Shown: positions 34,469 through 48,300 of the stretch, in pieces | Layout of the letters: the number at the start of each line of letters is the position of its first letter | Numbering within the stretch: position 1 is the first letter of the stretch | The notes under the pieces: model-generated | Told to the model about the DNA's origin: nothing | Databases searched by the model: none | Seen by the model: only the letters and a program-made list of their open reading frames with translations | From: Leucaena leucocephala | Lineage: Eukaryota; Streptophyta; Magnoliopsida; Fabales; Fabaceae | NCBI GenBank assembly: GCA_037074615.1 | Contig: CM073558.1 | Span: 21,001,001 to 21,065,000, forward strand | Direction: 5' to 3' | DNA length: 64,000 nucleotides | Made by a program: the position numbers and the translations under genes

Positions 34469-36125
34469 AATTCTTCGTAACAAATTAACCATAAGAGAAG
34501 GCAATGGTTGCTGGAATTGAGGTTAATGTGTCGGATTAATATTGGAGTATTAGTCATTTTATTCCTAGTTGTAAAACTAAAGAACACACCAAAAAAACAT
34601 GGAAAAAGGGGAAGCGATCACAAAAAGGCTAGCTAAGTAGGCAGTTCGAGGAATTAGAAACTGGGAAAAGCCAATCGGAATACAAATACATAGAATAACA
34701 TTTATTCATGACTGACCCACTTTTGCTTCTCTTGAAGTCAAGTTTTTCAAGACTCGGAAATTGAATGTCATGCGCCATAATATCTATTATAAAGGAAATG
34801 TGAATGGGAGCTTTTCTAGTTTGAATGATCACTGCATTTTGTTGCCCGCAAGCCATGGGAAGCATCTATTACACCTAGAAAAAGCTATAAAAATGCTGAG
34901 TTTGAGATTCAGGTCATTTATTTTTTTTTATATTATTTATTATATTTTATTACTAGATAACTAATTTTAAAATTTATAGTCTCTTCTCTAATAATTGAAT
35001 TGGGATTCATTTATTGTTTCTAAAGTTTCTATATTGAACGAAATGAAGGCCCATAAAAAACAAATTAAAGAATGAATAAGGTAAATGAAGGCATGATAAG
35101 GTATGGACGTTGGACCATATAAGGCAATATAATTTCTCCGAAACTGAGTGTGACATGGCAATCTTGTAAGTTGTAGACTGTGCAACAGTAAAGCCAACAT
35201 ACAAGTGTCGTTCATTGGAAGTCACTGGAACACGGTCATGAAAGAGTGTGATCGTTTTCCTTACGCAATTCTTTGGTAAAAGTAAGAGGGCCGCTTCAAG
35301 GAGTTAATTTATTTAAAGCTATATTTGGCGTTAAGTAAATTAGGTATATAAGGCAGATGGGAGAGTTATGAAAGATTAGAATGCTCTTCTTTAATAATTT
35401 ACACTGCCTTGTAGGAGTCTTGATTCGTTTTCTACTTTTTCCAAGTAAGAAAATTGGAAAGGTAATACCCTAAACATGGTTGATCCCAAAGGTTACGTAC
35501 CTTAGTTATGTATGTTAGATTTAAAGTTTAGATTTCCTCTTAATGTGGTGGACTATTTGATTTAACATACTAAGTCAAATAATAAGATACTGAGATTATT
35601 TAGCATGATTAAATAAGATATAAATTATATAGAGAATTTAATTTATATAAAGTAATTCATATTAATAATTTTAATTACATATTGACTAATAGATATTATG
35701 ATATTTAAATTCAAATAGAATATCTAATATGGTTAGTAAATACTCTATTAATTATGGGAATATTTTGTGATTTCAAAATATCTATAACTACTACTATAAA
35801 TATTGACTACTAATCACAATTGAATGGCACCCTAACTATTGAGTTTTTTTACTTCTTCTTCTCTCTCTTTTCTCTCTCTCTAGTAATCTAAGTTTATATG
35901 AATACTAATATTTCACCTGAAATTATAATAAATAATATTTTTTAGGGATAGTACTTAAAAGTGGATCCTTTAAAAAACGTTATTAGTGGGGCTTTCAATG
36001 TACTTAACCAATGTTAAAAAAGAAAGCCCACATTCAAGTGCTTTTGCTTTAATTTGCGTGGGGCGTTGGTGGTTGATTTCAACCGAAATCCGCATGCATT
36101 TTAAAGCAAAAATGACGAAATGGAA
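34469..36125. other. spacer, no gene recognised
   Basis: A poly-T run closes the preceding element at 34452-34468. The region 34560-35230 is mildly GC-enriched but all frames are short. Nothing else is supported. Confidence 0.4.
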
Positions 36126-36207
36126 AAATCGTGGCAGGATTTGAACATGCGCAGGCATAGCCCACATAATTTCTAGCCATTCCCAATAACCACCCTAGCA
36201 AATCCAC
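36126..36207 (-). pseudogene. tRNA-Ser(AGA)-like relic
   Basis: The minus strand reads GTGGATTTGCTAGGGTGGTT at the start, CTAGAAA in the anticodon loop (anticodon AGA), a long variable arm TGGGCTATGCCTGCGCA and the T loop TTCAAAT. This order and spacing match a plant tRNA-Ser. The acceptor ends no longer pair properly, and the T stem and anticodon stem carry mismatches, so it is a decayed copy. Confidence 0.65.
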
Positions 36208-36808
36208 CTCATTTATTCTTTAATATCATTAATTATTTATATAATCAGTATTACTTTTTACTCTTTTTTTTATCAAAAAATTTAAATATATTCAATATCA
36301 GTTCACATTAAGATCAGGATATAATTTCAAAACTCAACAAATAATTACAAAAAAAACTTATAAGATAACCTACTAAATAAAACTTCATAATGGCATAGAG
36401 AAAACCAACATTACATTACATTGGTAGATTAAAGGGAAATTGTATGAACAAATAAAATAAAATAAATATATTTTTTTGTTATATAAATAAAATAAATATA
36501 TGAATCAATGGAAATCTGAAATAATTGTTTAATGGGCTTTTTCTATTGAAAACGAAAGGTAAAGCCCATATTCCCTTTCTCAGAATCCAGGGCCTATAGC
36601 TAGCAGCGAAATTAATTCGTGGGCTTTGTTGGAGGCCTCAAAAGAGCCCATCCTAATATTTCTTTAACAATTAGATTCTAACGTCACTTGTTACAGACTG
36701 TTTTTTCATTCTTTTTGTTTTCTGCTAAATGAACAAATTCATCTGCTTAGTGTGTAAAATTAAAATTAGTATATTAAAAAATATGTAAAATTTAAACTAC
36801 TTTAAGTG
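36208..36808. other. spacer, no gene recognised
   Basis: AT-rich sequence with no supported gene or repeat. Confidence 0.4.
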
Positions 36809-37182
36809 TACGCTTGGTATAATGGAAGTAGAAGTGAAAATTTCTACTTCTCTCGTTTAATAACACTTCTATTTCTAATATTTTAAATTATTTTATTTCT
36901 ATAAAAAAATTAAAAATAAGATGATGGAAGTAAAAATAAAAGATTTTAGATTATTTTACACTAAATTATAAAATTTTTAAACAATTTTAACCCTTTTCAA
37001 GTTATAAAAAAAGTATTTTGAACCATTTTACTATAAATTATAAAAAAATATATTAATTCTATACTCATTTATATTATACTAAATAAACTTTTAAAGTATA
37101 TTTTTAACTTAATTTTATTTTCACTTTCACTTTTATTTGTATTCCTACTTCTATCAAAACTCTTTTATTCTACCAAAACGTA
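36809..37182 (+). mobile_element. MITE, family D copy 1
   Basis: Ends are imperfect inverted repeats: TACGCTTGGTATAATGG at the left and the inverse complement TACGTTTTGGTAGAATAA at the right. The 300-base interior matches 48540-48850 in the same orientation, for example TTATAAAATTT, GACAATTTTAA-type and TACTAAATAAA blocks in order. Non-coding, 374 bp. Confidence 0.7.
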
Positions 37183-38210
37183 TTGTAAGGATAAAAATAA
37201 TTCATTATTTTATTTCTATTAAATACGAATATGAATAATTATAATGATAAAAGATTATAATTATCAGGTGAGGCTGAATTCTCCCTAAACTTGAATGCGC
37301 TTTTTGAGTATTTCAAAGGGCTTTCATTGGGATTCTCCCTTAAAAATTCAACCGATATTCATTCTTGTTCCAGTAAAAAAATAAAAATTCTTGTTAAAGG
37401 TCTTACTTTAAAGGGAAAATTACCGATTTAGTGTAGAGTCCTAACCAAGAGAATCTATCATTAAAATGTCCTTTTGTTATCTCTTTTTTTACTTCTTTAT
37501 TATCAAACTAGTGTTACCAAAACGTCTTGATTGTCAGAACTCTTGGATGTTTGGGTCATCTAGTTTCCTTTTGTTCTGTTCCGAAATGATTTTCTGGCTT
37601 CATCTGTTGCTATGTGTTTTTTTCTCTTGTTTCTGTTCCTGTGCTTTCTTTGGCACTTCTGGTATGGATTATTCAATGATCTTGTAGAGAGCCCTTATTT
37701 TATGTACCTTTTAACTTTTTTAAATAAATTGTCATTTTTCCTATTGAAAAAAAAATTATTGAGAAAGATAAAATTTATTTCGATGATATTTATATTTTTA
37801 AATAAGTAGTCTTTAAATTATTGGCTAATGGATACTATACTGAAAAAAATTGTCATTTTATAAAAGAAAAAGATATTTTCAAGGATTTATTAACGCACAT
37901 ATATAGCCATAATCAGGCGGGTACAGTTCAGTAAGTATCTAGCCAAGGCCAAGTTTCTGAAAACAACTTTGTAGCGGGCATTGATACCGAGGTATCAGCA
38001 ACCTTAATTTTAATTTCGTAGTATTCTATTTTCTCACAATCTCATTGACATGGGTGTTGTAGGTACAAGGAACTGAATGCTGCACAAAGATATGGAGAAA
38101 TGGCAAAACTAAAGCCAGTAACAATAGGGCAATGGTGCCTTATGGCCAACCTTTACCTAAGTGTTAAAAAAGTTTGGAGGGGCCAAAAACTTGTGTGTGT
38201 ATCTCAAAGC
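37183..38210. other. spacer, no gene recognised
   Basis: A T-rich stretch at 37460-37810 is open in places but encodes only low-complexity hydrophobic residues. No gene is supported. Confidence 0.4.
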
Positions 38211-38485
38211 CATAGTTTGGGAAAGATAACTATAATTTTAGAAAAAGCTATCTAAACATCTCTTATTTCTTACAATCATTTTTTTTATCAAAAATAATAA
38301 ACTATCTATACACATTTTTTCACAATCTATTTTTCTATCAAAACTAAAATTTTAGTATAACTTAGAGAAAAAACTTTTAAGAATCATATTTTTTTTATAA
38401 TCTATTCTATTTAAAAATAATTTTTTCACAAAATCTATTTTACCTAAAATCTATTTTCTAAAAATTAATATAAACATACCCTAAT
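38210..38485 (-). repeat. candidate non-autonomous DNA element
   Basis: On the minus strand it begins GGTATGTTTATATTAATT and has repeated AATAGATTTTA-type blocks, like the plus strand at 4109. The other end has CCCAAACTATGG. Non-coding; ends approximate. Confidence 0.4.
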
Positions 38486-39073
38486 CACAACGTTGACTCT
38501 TTGAAAAGGATACCAATTCCTTGCTTCTATATATTTTTCCAATCATTGTTCATATAAATCTTATGTACTTCTTATTCCCCATCCCCGGATCCGTCTAAAT
38601 TAACTTTAGTTGTATAATTTTTCTTCATTTTGAATATAATTGATCATTATAAATATATACACATACATACATACCAAACATCGTGCTAATCTTACAACCA
38701 CACCAAGAATCATAACATCAAAACATTTTGATGATACGCTGAATTGATCTTTAAATGGACAACAACAGAGCATACACCTACATTGTTTAGCGAAAAGTGA
38801 TTTATAACGTTTCCTCCCTAATGAAACCAGGTATAGAAAATCAACAAATGAGGTTAATTAGACGGTACCGTGAACGATTTTTATAGAATTTAAAAATTCC
38901 AATTTCGGATCTCATGCACGATTTTTACAATCTCTGTACATATGATACAACACATATAAAGCTATCAAAAAAATTACACTATAGGCTAATGTAAGGCGAA
39001 TTACTCTGAACATAATTTGAGGATATTCTTAACTCTAATTAAAAGAAATACCCAAAAGAAGAAGAAGACAATT
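38486..39073. other. spacer and 3' flank
   Basis: No gene is recognised; the part next to 39074 is probably the 3' UTR of the minus-strand gene. Confidence 0.4.
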
Positions 39074-39454
39074 TTAGGCTAGGGTCTGTGCCTTGGACCT
39101 TCCAGAAGCTCTGATATAACAGAAAACCGCCACCAAGAAGGCAGTTGCAAGGCCTCCGAGAATGACCACACCAGCCGCAATTGACCTATCAAACGACCGG
39201 TGATGTTGCTTCTTCGACAAATGTAGACTTACATCAGAACCCAAAACCTGTTCATACGTTGGCTCAATCGAAGTCTTCTTGTGCCAAGGAATATTATTGC
39301 TTCCTTCGCTTGGGCTCACATCACTATGCTTGCTTTGTTTTCTGATAAAAGGTGCCTCTGCAGGAGGGTTTGATTCATAGCCACACATGGCTACACTGCT
39401 CACAAGAAAATTTGCCGATAAGAGTAATAAAGCAAAGAGAAGCAACTTAGCCAT
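39074..39454 (-). CDS. small predicted type I membrane protein, function unknown
   Basis: A single-exon frame of 126 residues from the ATG at 39454. The first 22 residues (AKLLLFALLLLSANFLVSS) are a strong signal peptide. Then follow a short lumenal or extracellular part with CGYESNPPAEAP, a hydrophilic His/Ser-rich middle, and one membrane helix (about residues 95-117, AAGVVILGGLATAFLVAVFC) with a basic YIRASGRSK tail, giving a type I topology. The frame continues upstream to 39562, but a TATA-like sequence at 39505-39512 lies inside that extension and the signal peptide starts at 39454, so the shorter form is preferred. I have an impression of plant homologues with the same C-terminal helix but cannot name a family or function. 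Confidence 0.75.
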   Translation of the reverse strand: MAKLLLFALLLLSANFLVSSVAMCGYESNPPAEAPFIRKQSKHSDVSPSEGSNNIPWHKKTSIEPTYEQVLGSDVSLHLSKKQHHRSFDRSIAAGVVILGGLATAFLVAVFCYIRASGRSKAQTLA

Positions 39455-39504
39455 ATTTTTAAAGATGAAACTATATATGAAGGACATGAAGTATTTGAGT
39501 TGCT

Positions 39505-39512
39505 TTATATAT
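39505..39512 (-). promoter_or_regulatory. TATA box of the 39.4 kb gene
   Basis: The minus strand reads AAATATATAAAG about 50 bases before the chosen ATG. This supports a short leader and the internal start. Confidence 0.5.
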
Positions 39513-42500
39513 TTGAAGATCCTGCAATCAGGGACGCTATCTTGATGGAAATTTCCGATCAATGGATTATATTTAATAACTCTTTGTTTTTATTGTGAGT
39601 TTTATATCATTTCAACTGGCTCTTAATATATATAACATTAATGCAGTTGTCTGAGATACAAGAGATCAACTTGGTTTTTAATGGAGTTGTCTGAGAAATA
39701 AGAGAAGCTAAAGGAGATGCACGTGCAGGCATTAGAATATTAAAAGTACAACTAAGAAAGAAACAATTAAGATCTCAACTATGTTTTGTATACTAAGCAG
39801 AGTTGTGATGCATTTGGATTCACTTATAAAATCATCCAAGGCTCGTGTTCCTATGCAATGGAAAAGTAACTTTTATGATATATATGATATATGAAGTGTG
39901 AGTTGACTTGGAAAGAAGTAGGGAACGAAGTCAGGATAAAATTAGAATAGAGAAAATGTATAATTGAAAGAACTTATAAATTTATTGTTTATAATGATAT
40001 GAGTTAAAATAAGATGTCGATACACTTTAATATAATTATTCGAGTAGACTTTCAATCCTTTTTCTGACAATACATAAATTGGAGGTGGTGAAAGGTGGAT
40101 GATGGGAATCAAACCTGTGTTTTATATTTAGTCAGCTGGAAGCATGAAAGCAGAACATGCATATGGAGAAGTAAAATGCAATTAAGCAAGAAGTGCTTTA
40201 TAAACCTCGAAACCAGAAACCCAACTCAGGGTTTCGATTTGATCGATGTTTGTGTCAGTTGCTGTCGGTACATTAGTTAGGGTTCGTAGTTGGAGTTGGC
40301 AACAGCTTAATATATATGTAAGATGTTATTTATTTAACCAACCAGCTCATCCATTAGAGTGAGGTGAAAGCGAAGAGCCATTTGTACGTGCAATGAGGCA
40401 TATCCAGCCTTTAAAAGTTCTGATAACCAATAATTTATATATAACTTTTTACAGCAGCTCCAGCTAGCTACACTATCTTACAAAGTTTTTTCTTCTCTTT
40501 TATTTTTTTAATAAAAAATGGTTAGATGCTTATTCAATTCGAAAACTAAATGCCAATGCCAATGCAAATAAGGGCCACATGCCTCTCTGATCAACTTGCT
40601 ATTGCTTAAAATTCGATGCTCTGATTCGACAATCTGATGGTATTTTTTCTTTAATTTAGACACACGCATTCGTATATCATATATGTGAACCATAATATAA
40701 TGAGTTAATTTGAGAAGATTCTTGTAAGGACAATTTCTCAACTCACTGTAGCTTAAATTTACAAATTGTCAAATGAGATAGAATGGAATGTTACTGTTAC
40801 ATGTTTAGTTTATGGAGATAATTTGATGAAGAGCTTAGTTTATACTTTTCCGACAGTATTCTCTAGAACATGGCATGGACTAAGTAGTAGTGGTTCTTGA
40901 AAGCATGCATATACATAAATATTGCCAATCAAAAGTTGAAAAATTGATCTCTTTAGACAATTATATATGTTTATATTACTTGAATTTGTACCTAACACAC
41001 TCAAGATTTTTATAATGGAATAGCCATTTGCATCATTACACATGTGGGAGGGGCAGTTTTCAGGAGATCAATTACTTTTAAGACACTGACTTGGCTAAGA
41101 TTTGTTCTCCCAACGACATTATGCCTTATACACGTTATGGCCCTAGGACTAGGGATAAAAACAGATTAGGTCAAGTTTTGGCTAAATATAATAAGCTTGA
41201 GGTTATAAAAGTTTTTAAAGTCTAAGTTTAGGTATGAGCTTGTATATATTTTTTTAAAGACTCAGGATTGAGCCTGTAGAAGTCCTATCAGGTTTAAAAA
41301 ATTTTTAGAGACATATTTACAATATAAACCTCTAAAAATGTCTTGTACTTGAAAGCTAAGTTTTAAATAGGCTCAAAACATATTTAAAAAATATATATAT
41401 ACACACACAAATAATGTTAAACAAATCATGTTTACAGGCTTGTAGGTCAGGTTTTAAAAGAAAAAATTTAGTCTATTTAAATTAACATCTCTTTAAATAA
41501 ATTTAAAGCCTAATCTATTTACTAAATATGCCTAAGTCTTACTAAATTTTAATTAGGGCAAGCCGTATGCTCCTTATTTATTTACATTCCTACTCAACAC
41601 TCAACGTTGTTCAAGAAATTAACACTCAAGTGTACTTGGGGGGTTTGTTTTATAATATGGATGTCACTGTTATTAGATGCTCTCCAGAACCCTGATATGG
41701 ATTATATTATATTATATTAGCTTTGGGGATAAGACTTACTTTTGGGTTTTGTGGATTTGTCACGTCAAAGCAAAGAAATTTGATGACAAATTAATAGGGT
41801 ATATAGGGAGGCCTTTTGCTTTGTGGGATTGCAATTGGGATTAATTAAGTGGTGGGAAAATACTGCCAAGCAGATTATCTAGTGAATAGGTTGGTCCAAT
41901 ATATAATCATCAGATCAACAAACATTTGTTTCAGTGTTCCCATTCAAGTGGGTTATACCACTTTGAACTGTTGTCTAAGTCAGCGGATATACATGTTTGC
42001 ATATTTAGGTTTTACCCACTATGTTTAATCTCTCCACGTCCGAGTGTAATTTCCTTTAAAAAGTTTTTTTTTAATTTGTTGACCCAATAATTTCCTTTGG
42101 ACAAAATTACTTTTTTACCCACATTATTTATATCATGTGAATAAACCTCTCCTGATTTGAAAAAAACAAACAAAAACTCATCTTAAGCAAATTAAAAATT
42201 TTATTTTTGTTAAGAACAATGAAAGATATGAATGGTTTCAGATTATTCATCAGTTAATTAGTAATAAAATATATTGAGTTATTGTATTTTGATTGGACAA
42301 CCTTAAGATAATGTGACACTCCTAAAATATATAAGTATATATATCTTTATATTGATTGATAGGGATTACATTTTAAAGTTTACAATTTAACAAGGCAAAA
42401 TTGGTTCGGTGTTGGAAAATTTTATTGACCAAAATAACTTGAATGTTATTGAATATACGAGAGAAGTGATGTTTCAAAGTGTTGTAAGTGACTCAGTAGC

Positions 42501-45165
42501 AATAGGCAGTGGGTAGGCACATATATGTTTGGGATATGCATGAGTGTGCAAAGTGATTTATATCTCTAAATTGACAAACTCCTTTTTCACAAAAGGCTTA
42601 GCTCTCCCGCTTCATGCACTGACCTATATATGAATAAAAGAAAGCAAAAAAAACAAAAACTAAAAAGAAAAAATAAAAGAAAAGAAAGGCTTACTTGTAC
42701 GTTTGTGTAGAGATGTATATATGCATATCCAGGGGGTAATTATATATATGCTTGCTTTACTCTTTACATGACTTTATTGGCATTCTCACTCATAATCAAT
42801 CAGTATTTACACTAATAAAGATTAATCTAACCAGTAAATCTGAGTTTATATCTTGTTATTATCAATGTAAAAACTTTATCAATAGATAATTTATAAGTAT
42901 ATTTGTAAGTTAAACTATGAAATGCCCTCATTGATCAAGTTCTTGTGTGTTTGACCTGAAACTTGACTAGGTTCTTGAAACTTAACTCTTTTAAACTTTT
43001 ATTCTTATAAATATCAATGTTTGATTTCTATAATTAATAAATTATCTTTGTTTCATAATTCAACTTCATAAATAGTAATGGGATAACCTAAGCTAGCAAG
43101 CGTCATAAGAAAATTGATTAGAAAATCATTTAATAAATTCAATTTTATAAAAATATACTCCTTTAGATAAGTTTAAGAATATTTAGAATATTAATAATAA
43201 CTTTGAAAAAGAGTAATAATATTAAGAAATCATCTTTTAAGATTAATACTACTACTACGTTTGCACCTTTTTAAAGTTTGAATCTTTATATGTTTTTTTA
43301 TACACTTGAATCTTTATATGTTATTTATATTTCTTCGAAGAGAAAAAAACTTAATAATTCGGCTGGTACACGTTTGCTATAATCTCAACTCTCAAGGGCG
43401 TGGGGCAAGAAAATATTAAAACAGTTACCCATCTTTAGGGGCCACGCATGTCTTACAATGATTTTCCTGGCATGCCTTACAAGGATTGAGAATTTAAAAA
43501 AGCTGTGCATGTATGTGTGCCTGCTGTTTTTTATATATAACAAATTCATTTGAAATTGGAATTATTTATTATTTATTCATATTTTCTTTAATTATTTGTT
43601 GACACACTCATTTTTTAATTAATAATGATACAATTTTATGATTCGACAAGAACTTCAAATATTGCTCATTGATAAACAATCAGTTCATTCAACCGGAGAG
43701 GAAGAAGTGACCACGAAGCTGATAATTCTAAAAGCAATTTCCTATTTATATTAATATTAAACCAAAATAACGTATTACATATTATTTCAAATTTTTTAAA
43801 AAACTGAAATTTAACTATAATATTGAAATTTCGTTTAATAATTAATTGGAATCACTATTCTAGGATCGACTCAATTCAAATATCGAAACTCATATTGTAA
43901 GTAGTGCTAATTGGAAATTTAGTGTTGATATATATATATAAGCATGGCCACATGAAGCTGATTAATTAGAGCAATGTTGAAAATTGAATGCGTTCAAGTA
44001 AACTCCAACTCGATGTATGTATTTGAACACACACACTCGCACTAGAGCAAACTCAACAATGGTAAAAGAGGAAGGATGGGGGGAGGGGGGTTGGTGCCCG
44101 TGCTAATAAGAACCAAATAATGGAATTACTTTTTATTTTGGGTGGCCAAATAAAGGAATTTCTTTATGAAAATCTCCATTTTAATGTGTAGTCATAATAA
44201 TAATTGGGACGAGATTGAGTTTGGAAAAAGAACACAAGGTAAAAAAATCTTTATTAATTTGATCACGTTTTGAATTATGCAAAAACGATCGAGACGCGAT
44301 TTGATAGACAAATCTTGATAATTTTAGGATGACAGAATAAATGGAAATATAATATGACATATAAAATTAAATGAGGATCTAATTTTACACACCGTTAAAT
44401 GGACAAAGTGATTAATTAATTGGGTAGGGTTTGTGCTTTATAAGTAACCATTGCAATAATGCGATTGTGTTGTCTTTAATTTATGCCCCATTAATCGAAT
44501 CACTAATTGGTTGTAATAAAAACTTACAAAGCAATAGCACAAGACAAATCAACAGGTAAAACCATCTAGATTCTCCTATTTATTATAGTGCAAGGCAAAA
44601 TTTCACTTGATTTTACGGTATATAAAATTTCCTTGATTTTTGTCAACTTCATTTTATGACATGCCATTGTCTCTTTAATTTTTAATATTGATATGAACCT
44701 TACATAAGGAGTCTTACAAGTAAAACACAGTTTATAAGTTTAATAGGCTTTGTCATCTCACGTATGAGTCTTTTAATTTGAGATTGGACTCTTCTTTTAG
44801 GCTTATGTCATATCATTAGTGATTTTATTAAGGGGCCGATGTTCATGGAAATGGTTTCCCAACAAGGATTTTGATTGACAAAATGTCCAGTGAAGTGTCG
44901 TGATATGGAGGGATTTCCCCCATCCAACATGTTAGTTTTTTGGGAATGTATTCTCCCTTTCGATTTATAGTTTTTATTGAATATATGAACCATTTTTTTC
45001 ATTTTTTTTCCTTGGTTGGAAATGCCATATAACTGATGTTTGATGTATGAATTAGTGATGGGGATTGTTTACGATGTACTTAGTCTTAGGGTCTATCTTG
45101 ATAAGAAAATAAGTATAGAAGGTGATGTGTGTTTGGTATGCATATAAGGAAAACAAATCTAATTA
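39513..45165. other. long AT-rich spacer
   Basis: No gene is supported. Two 25-base near-repeats (ATGCAGTTGTCTGAGA at 39641, ATGGAGTTGTCTGAGA at 39681) lie 40 bases apart. Around 40100-40130 the minus strand has GGTTTGATTCCC, a Pol III B-box-like word without a clear partner. 41140-41570 has the look of a degenerate hAT-type repeat (AGATTAGGTCAAG and GGGCAAGCC words). A G-rich tract lies at 44078-44090. Confidence 0.4.
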
Positions 45166-45390
45166 ATTACTCTCTCTATTTCTTAAAATAAGACTTAATT
45201 AATATTTTTAGATAAATTAAAAAATTTAAATAAATTGGTTAATTATGATTAAATTTAATCCTTTACAATAAATTTATATTATATACTTTCAATCAACCCA
45301 AATTAATTAACTAATTTTTATATTAATTATAATTATTTAATTTTTTAGTTTTCTTAATTTATGTAAAAAAAGCAAAAGATAATATTATAT
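45166..45390 (+). repeat. MITE-like repeat, family A copy 6
   Basis: Starts TTACTCTCTCTATTTCTTAA, a Stowaway-like start, and contains AATTATGATTAAATTTAATC, TTTATATTATATACTTTCAA and TTATATTAATTATAATTA in the family order. It is the copy with the clearest left end. Confidence 0.5.
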
Positions 45391-48300
45391 TTCGTAGGAT
45401 AGAAGAGTCGGGAATATAGTTCTATTTATAATTCTTTTAATTTTGATTTGCTACTTATTTTTAACTATTACGAAATTCCTCAGTTAAATAGATGGCACAA
45501 CAGACGAGATAAATAAAATTGTCAAAGTAATAATTATGGTGATTTCTAAATATAGGTAAACATAAACAAGAAAATTGTAAATCACATGGTGTATTTGGAC
45601 TAGAGAGTGAAGGGACATAAATGGTTTCCATCATTTAGCATTTTCAAATTCTTACTTCATTTGAGCCCAGTAATAAGAACCACCAAAGATTGTCTCCTAA
45701 AAAAAATCAAATTTGGCTGACCCCGCCTATTAAAAATTGCTAAATATTTATATTTATTGATGAAACTGGCAAGTGCTTTGGCCACACTGACTTCTTGCTC
45801 TTATTCCACTCAAAATCCCATACAAAATCACTTGTGACCTCACCCTTTCTTAATTATTTGTTAGCTTGTTCCAGGTTCTTTTCTTGATTACCAATCAATT
45901 GCCTTCAAGAAACGTTAATTTTCGTCCACATATTTTTTTATTAATTAATCTTGGTGCTACTAAATAATTATTATCATCATATAAACCTCACCAAGTCAAT
46001 TTTTAATTTTTGTTTTTTTATAATTAGTTTCCATAGAATCATGATGTAGTATAATCTATTGAAGATTACAAGAACCAGTGCTCATAATCGGTGCCTCATA
46101 CTAAATACCATCATTGTTGCAAAATATGCATGAACTTTGTAAATTTATTAAAAACATCATGCATATACATATATGTATATTTGAAATTATCAAATTTTAA
46201 ATCATCAGAAAATAAGTATTAAAATATGTGCAAAGCTATCAATTGTGATAAGAATGTAGGGGTGTTTAATTGCATATAAGTATATCAATAAGTTAGGTAT
46301 ATTAAAAAAATTAATTAAATTATTTAATTATAATAAATATGAGTTATTTTTTCTTTAATACCCTTTCTAATCATATCATTATAACTACCTATGTTAGAAC
46401 TTTTTATTATGTACAATTAACAGTGAGAGTTAAAAAAATTATAAAATTAAGAAATCAAATTGATTGATATCTCATGTTTAGAATAAAAATAAATATATTA
46501 TCTAATTTTTATATTTATAACTGAAGTTATTTATAAACTGTAAAAAATGCAATTCATGATTTAAACTTTGTGACAGAATGTACGACAAAAACATGTCTAA
46601 TTGTATTATACAAATATATATGTATTTTGGATGTTTGTGTGTGGGTGAGTGACAAATTCTGAATTACCAAGAGATTTATTTATACTCATGTTTTAGGGTC
46701 CATGGTCCGATGAAAAGAAGAATTTTTGTTTTGAAAGACGGAGGTGGTAAAATGAGTTTAATTTATTTTATAGATAATTAGGATGGGCCTAATCTATTAG
46801 TTTTTTTTTAAATTATTAATATTATTATTTATTTTATTTAAATATTATTTTAAATATTTCTATTATAAAATATTAGTAAAAATAATTATTTATTTATTGA
46901 TATATATTGAAATATTATAATTAATTAATATTATTAATATTTATTTAGATTTATAGTTATAAAATTTAATATTTTTTATAAAAAATAAATTTTTTTAAAA
47001 GTATAACATTTGAATATTTTTATTAGCATTTTAAAAGTTTAGAAATAATTTTTAAAAATATTAAAAAAAATGATGGGCTATCTAGCTGAAACTAAAGGGT
47101 AAGTTCGAGCTGACATTTTGCTAACCTATTTTAGCAACCCGCCTCCTCCCAACCTACAGGTTGCCCTGTAACTTGCGGATTAACATGTTTTTTTATCTCT
47201 AATTTTAGATAGAAAGTGATAAATTTAAGAAAATAGTTATGATATTTAAAAAAATATAATATATTAATTAATTTAATTAATTTTTTTAATTTAATTTAAT
47301 TAATTAAATAATTTTATATTAAACATAATATATATTAACCATACAACACTCAAAATTACCGAAAATGAGAATTATTTTCACTTACTCTTTTTTGAGTGTA
47401 GTTTTCATCAGCATTAGCCAAGCATTACCTTTTATTTCTGTACTGTTATTCTCCAAACAAATATTTTTTTAATACTCTAGCTATTTCATTATGTCAAATC
47501 AAATACTTCTGTCTTGCACCCAAAAAAAACAAACCAAATACTTGTCTGAGTAAGTGACAATATTGGAATGGGCATAATCGGATGCCTTAATTATCTTTTA
47601 TTAGTTTATTAATTTTGTCTTACTAATGGTTGGCAATCACTTTTGATTAACCCTATTTCGTTGGGGTTAGGTGTCCAATTAATAAATATATTTCACCACA
47701 TATGCGTCTACATCCTAGGGCTAGGGAAGGTGGACAGTGAATCTCAATTACTTATTAGATGGGAAATCTTTTTAATTAATTGAAAACTCATAACACGAAC
47801 ATGGTGATATCTGCCTCAACTTATTGATTAAAATACCTTTTTTTTCCATATTGTGTTGTATTTATATCTTTAAATACTCTTACCAATATTAACTAATTAA
47901 TTTATAAATATTAAAAAAAATTAGATATTTAATTTATAAATATTAAAAAATAAAATAAGAAATTCGAATCAAAGCCCACTACTTTTTCATATGCCATTTT
48001 AGGAGAATCGGAGATTGGTTCTGAAATTTTTATCGAAAAGATCCTCACATAGTTGAGGGATACTGTGTTTACTGGGAAAATCAGAACTCAAAAGAAATCG
48101 AGAGGCTAATGCAAAGAAAAATCTTATTTATGCAATTAAGATAGTGGAGGGGTTACGATGGTTCTAGAATAATCAAGTCCTTTAGTTTTGACATGTTTAT
48201 AACACTGAAGACCTGTTCCAAAAAGTTATGGGTTGGACTGGATGAAAGTTATGACTTTTTTTATAGGAAAATCTAAAAAACAATATTATTTAAATTTAGA

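Noticed and set aside
39455..39562. N-terminal extension of the 39.4 kb protein
   Set aside because: It would place a hydrophilic stretch before a clear signal peptide and covers the TATA-like sequence, so the internal ATG is preferred.
44808..45002. 64-residue minus-strand frame
   Set aside because: No homology that I recognise, no promoter, AT-rich surroundings.
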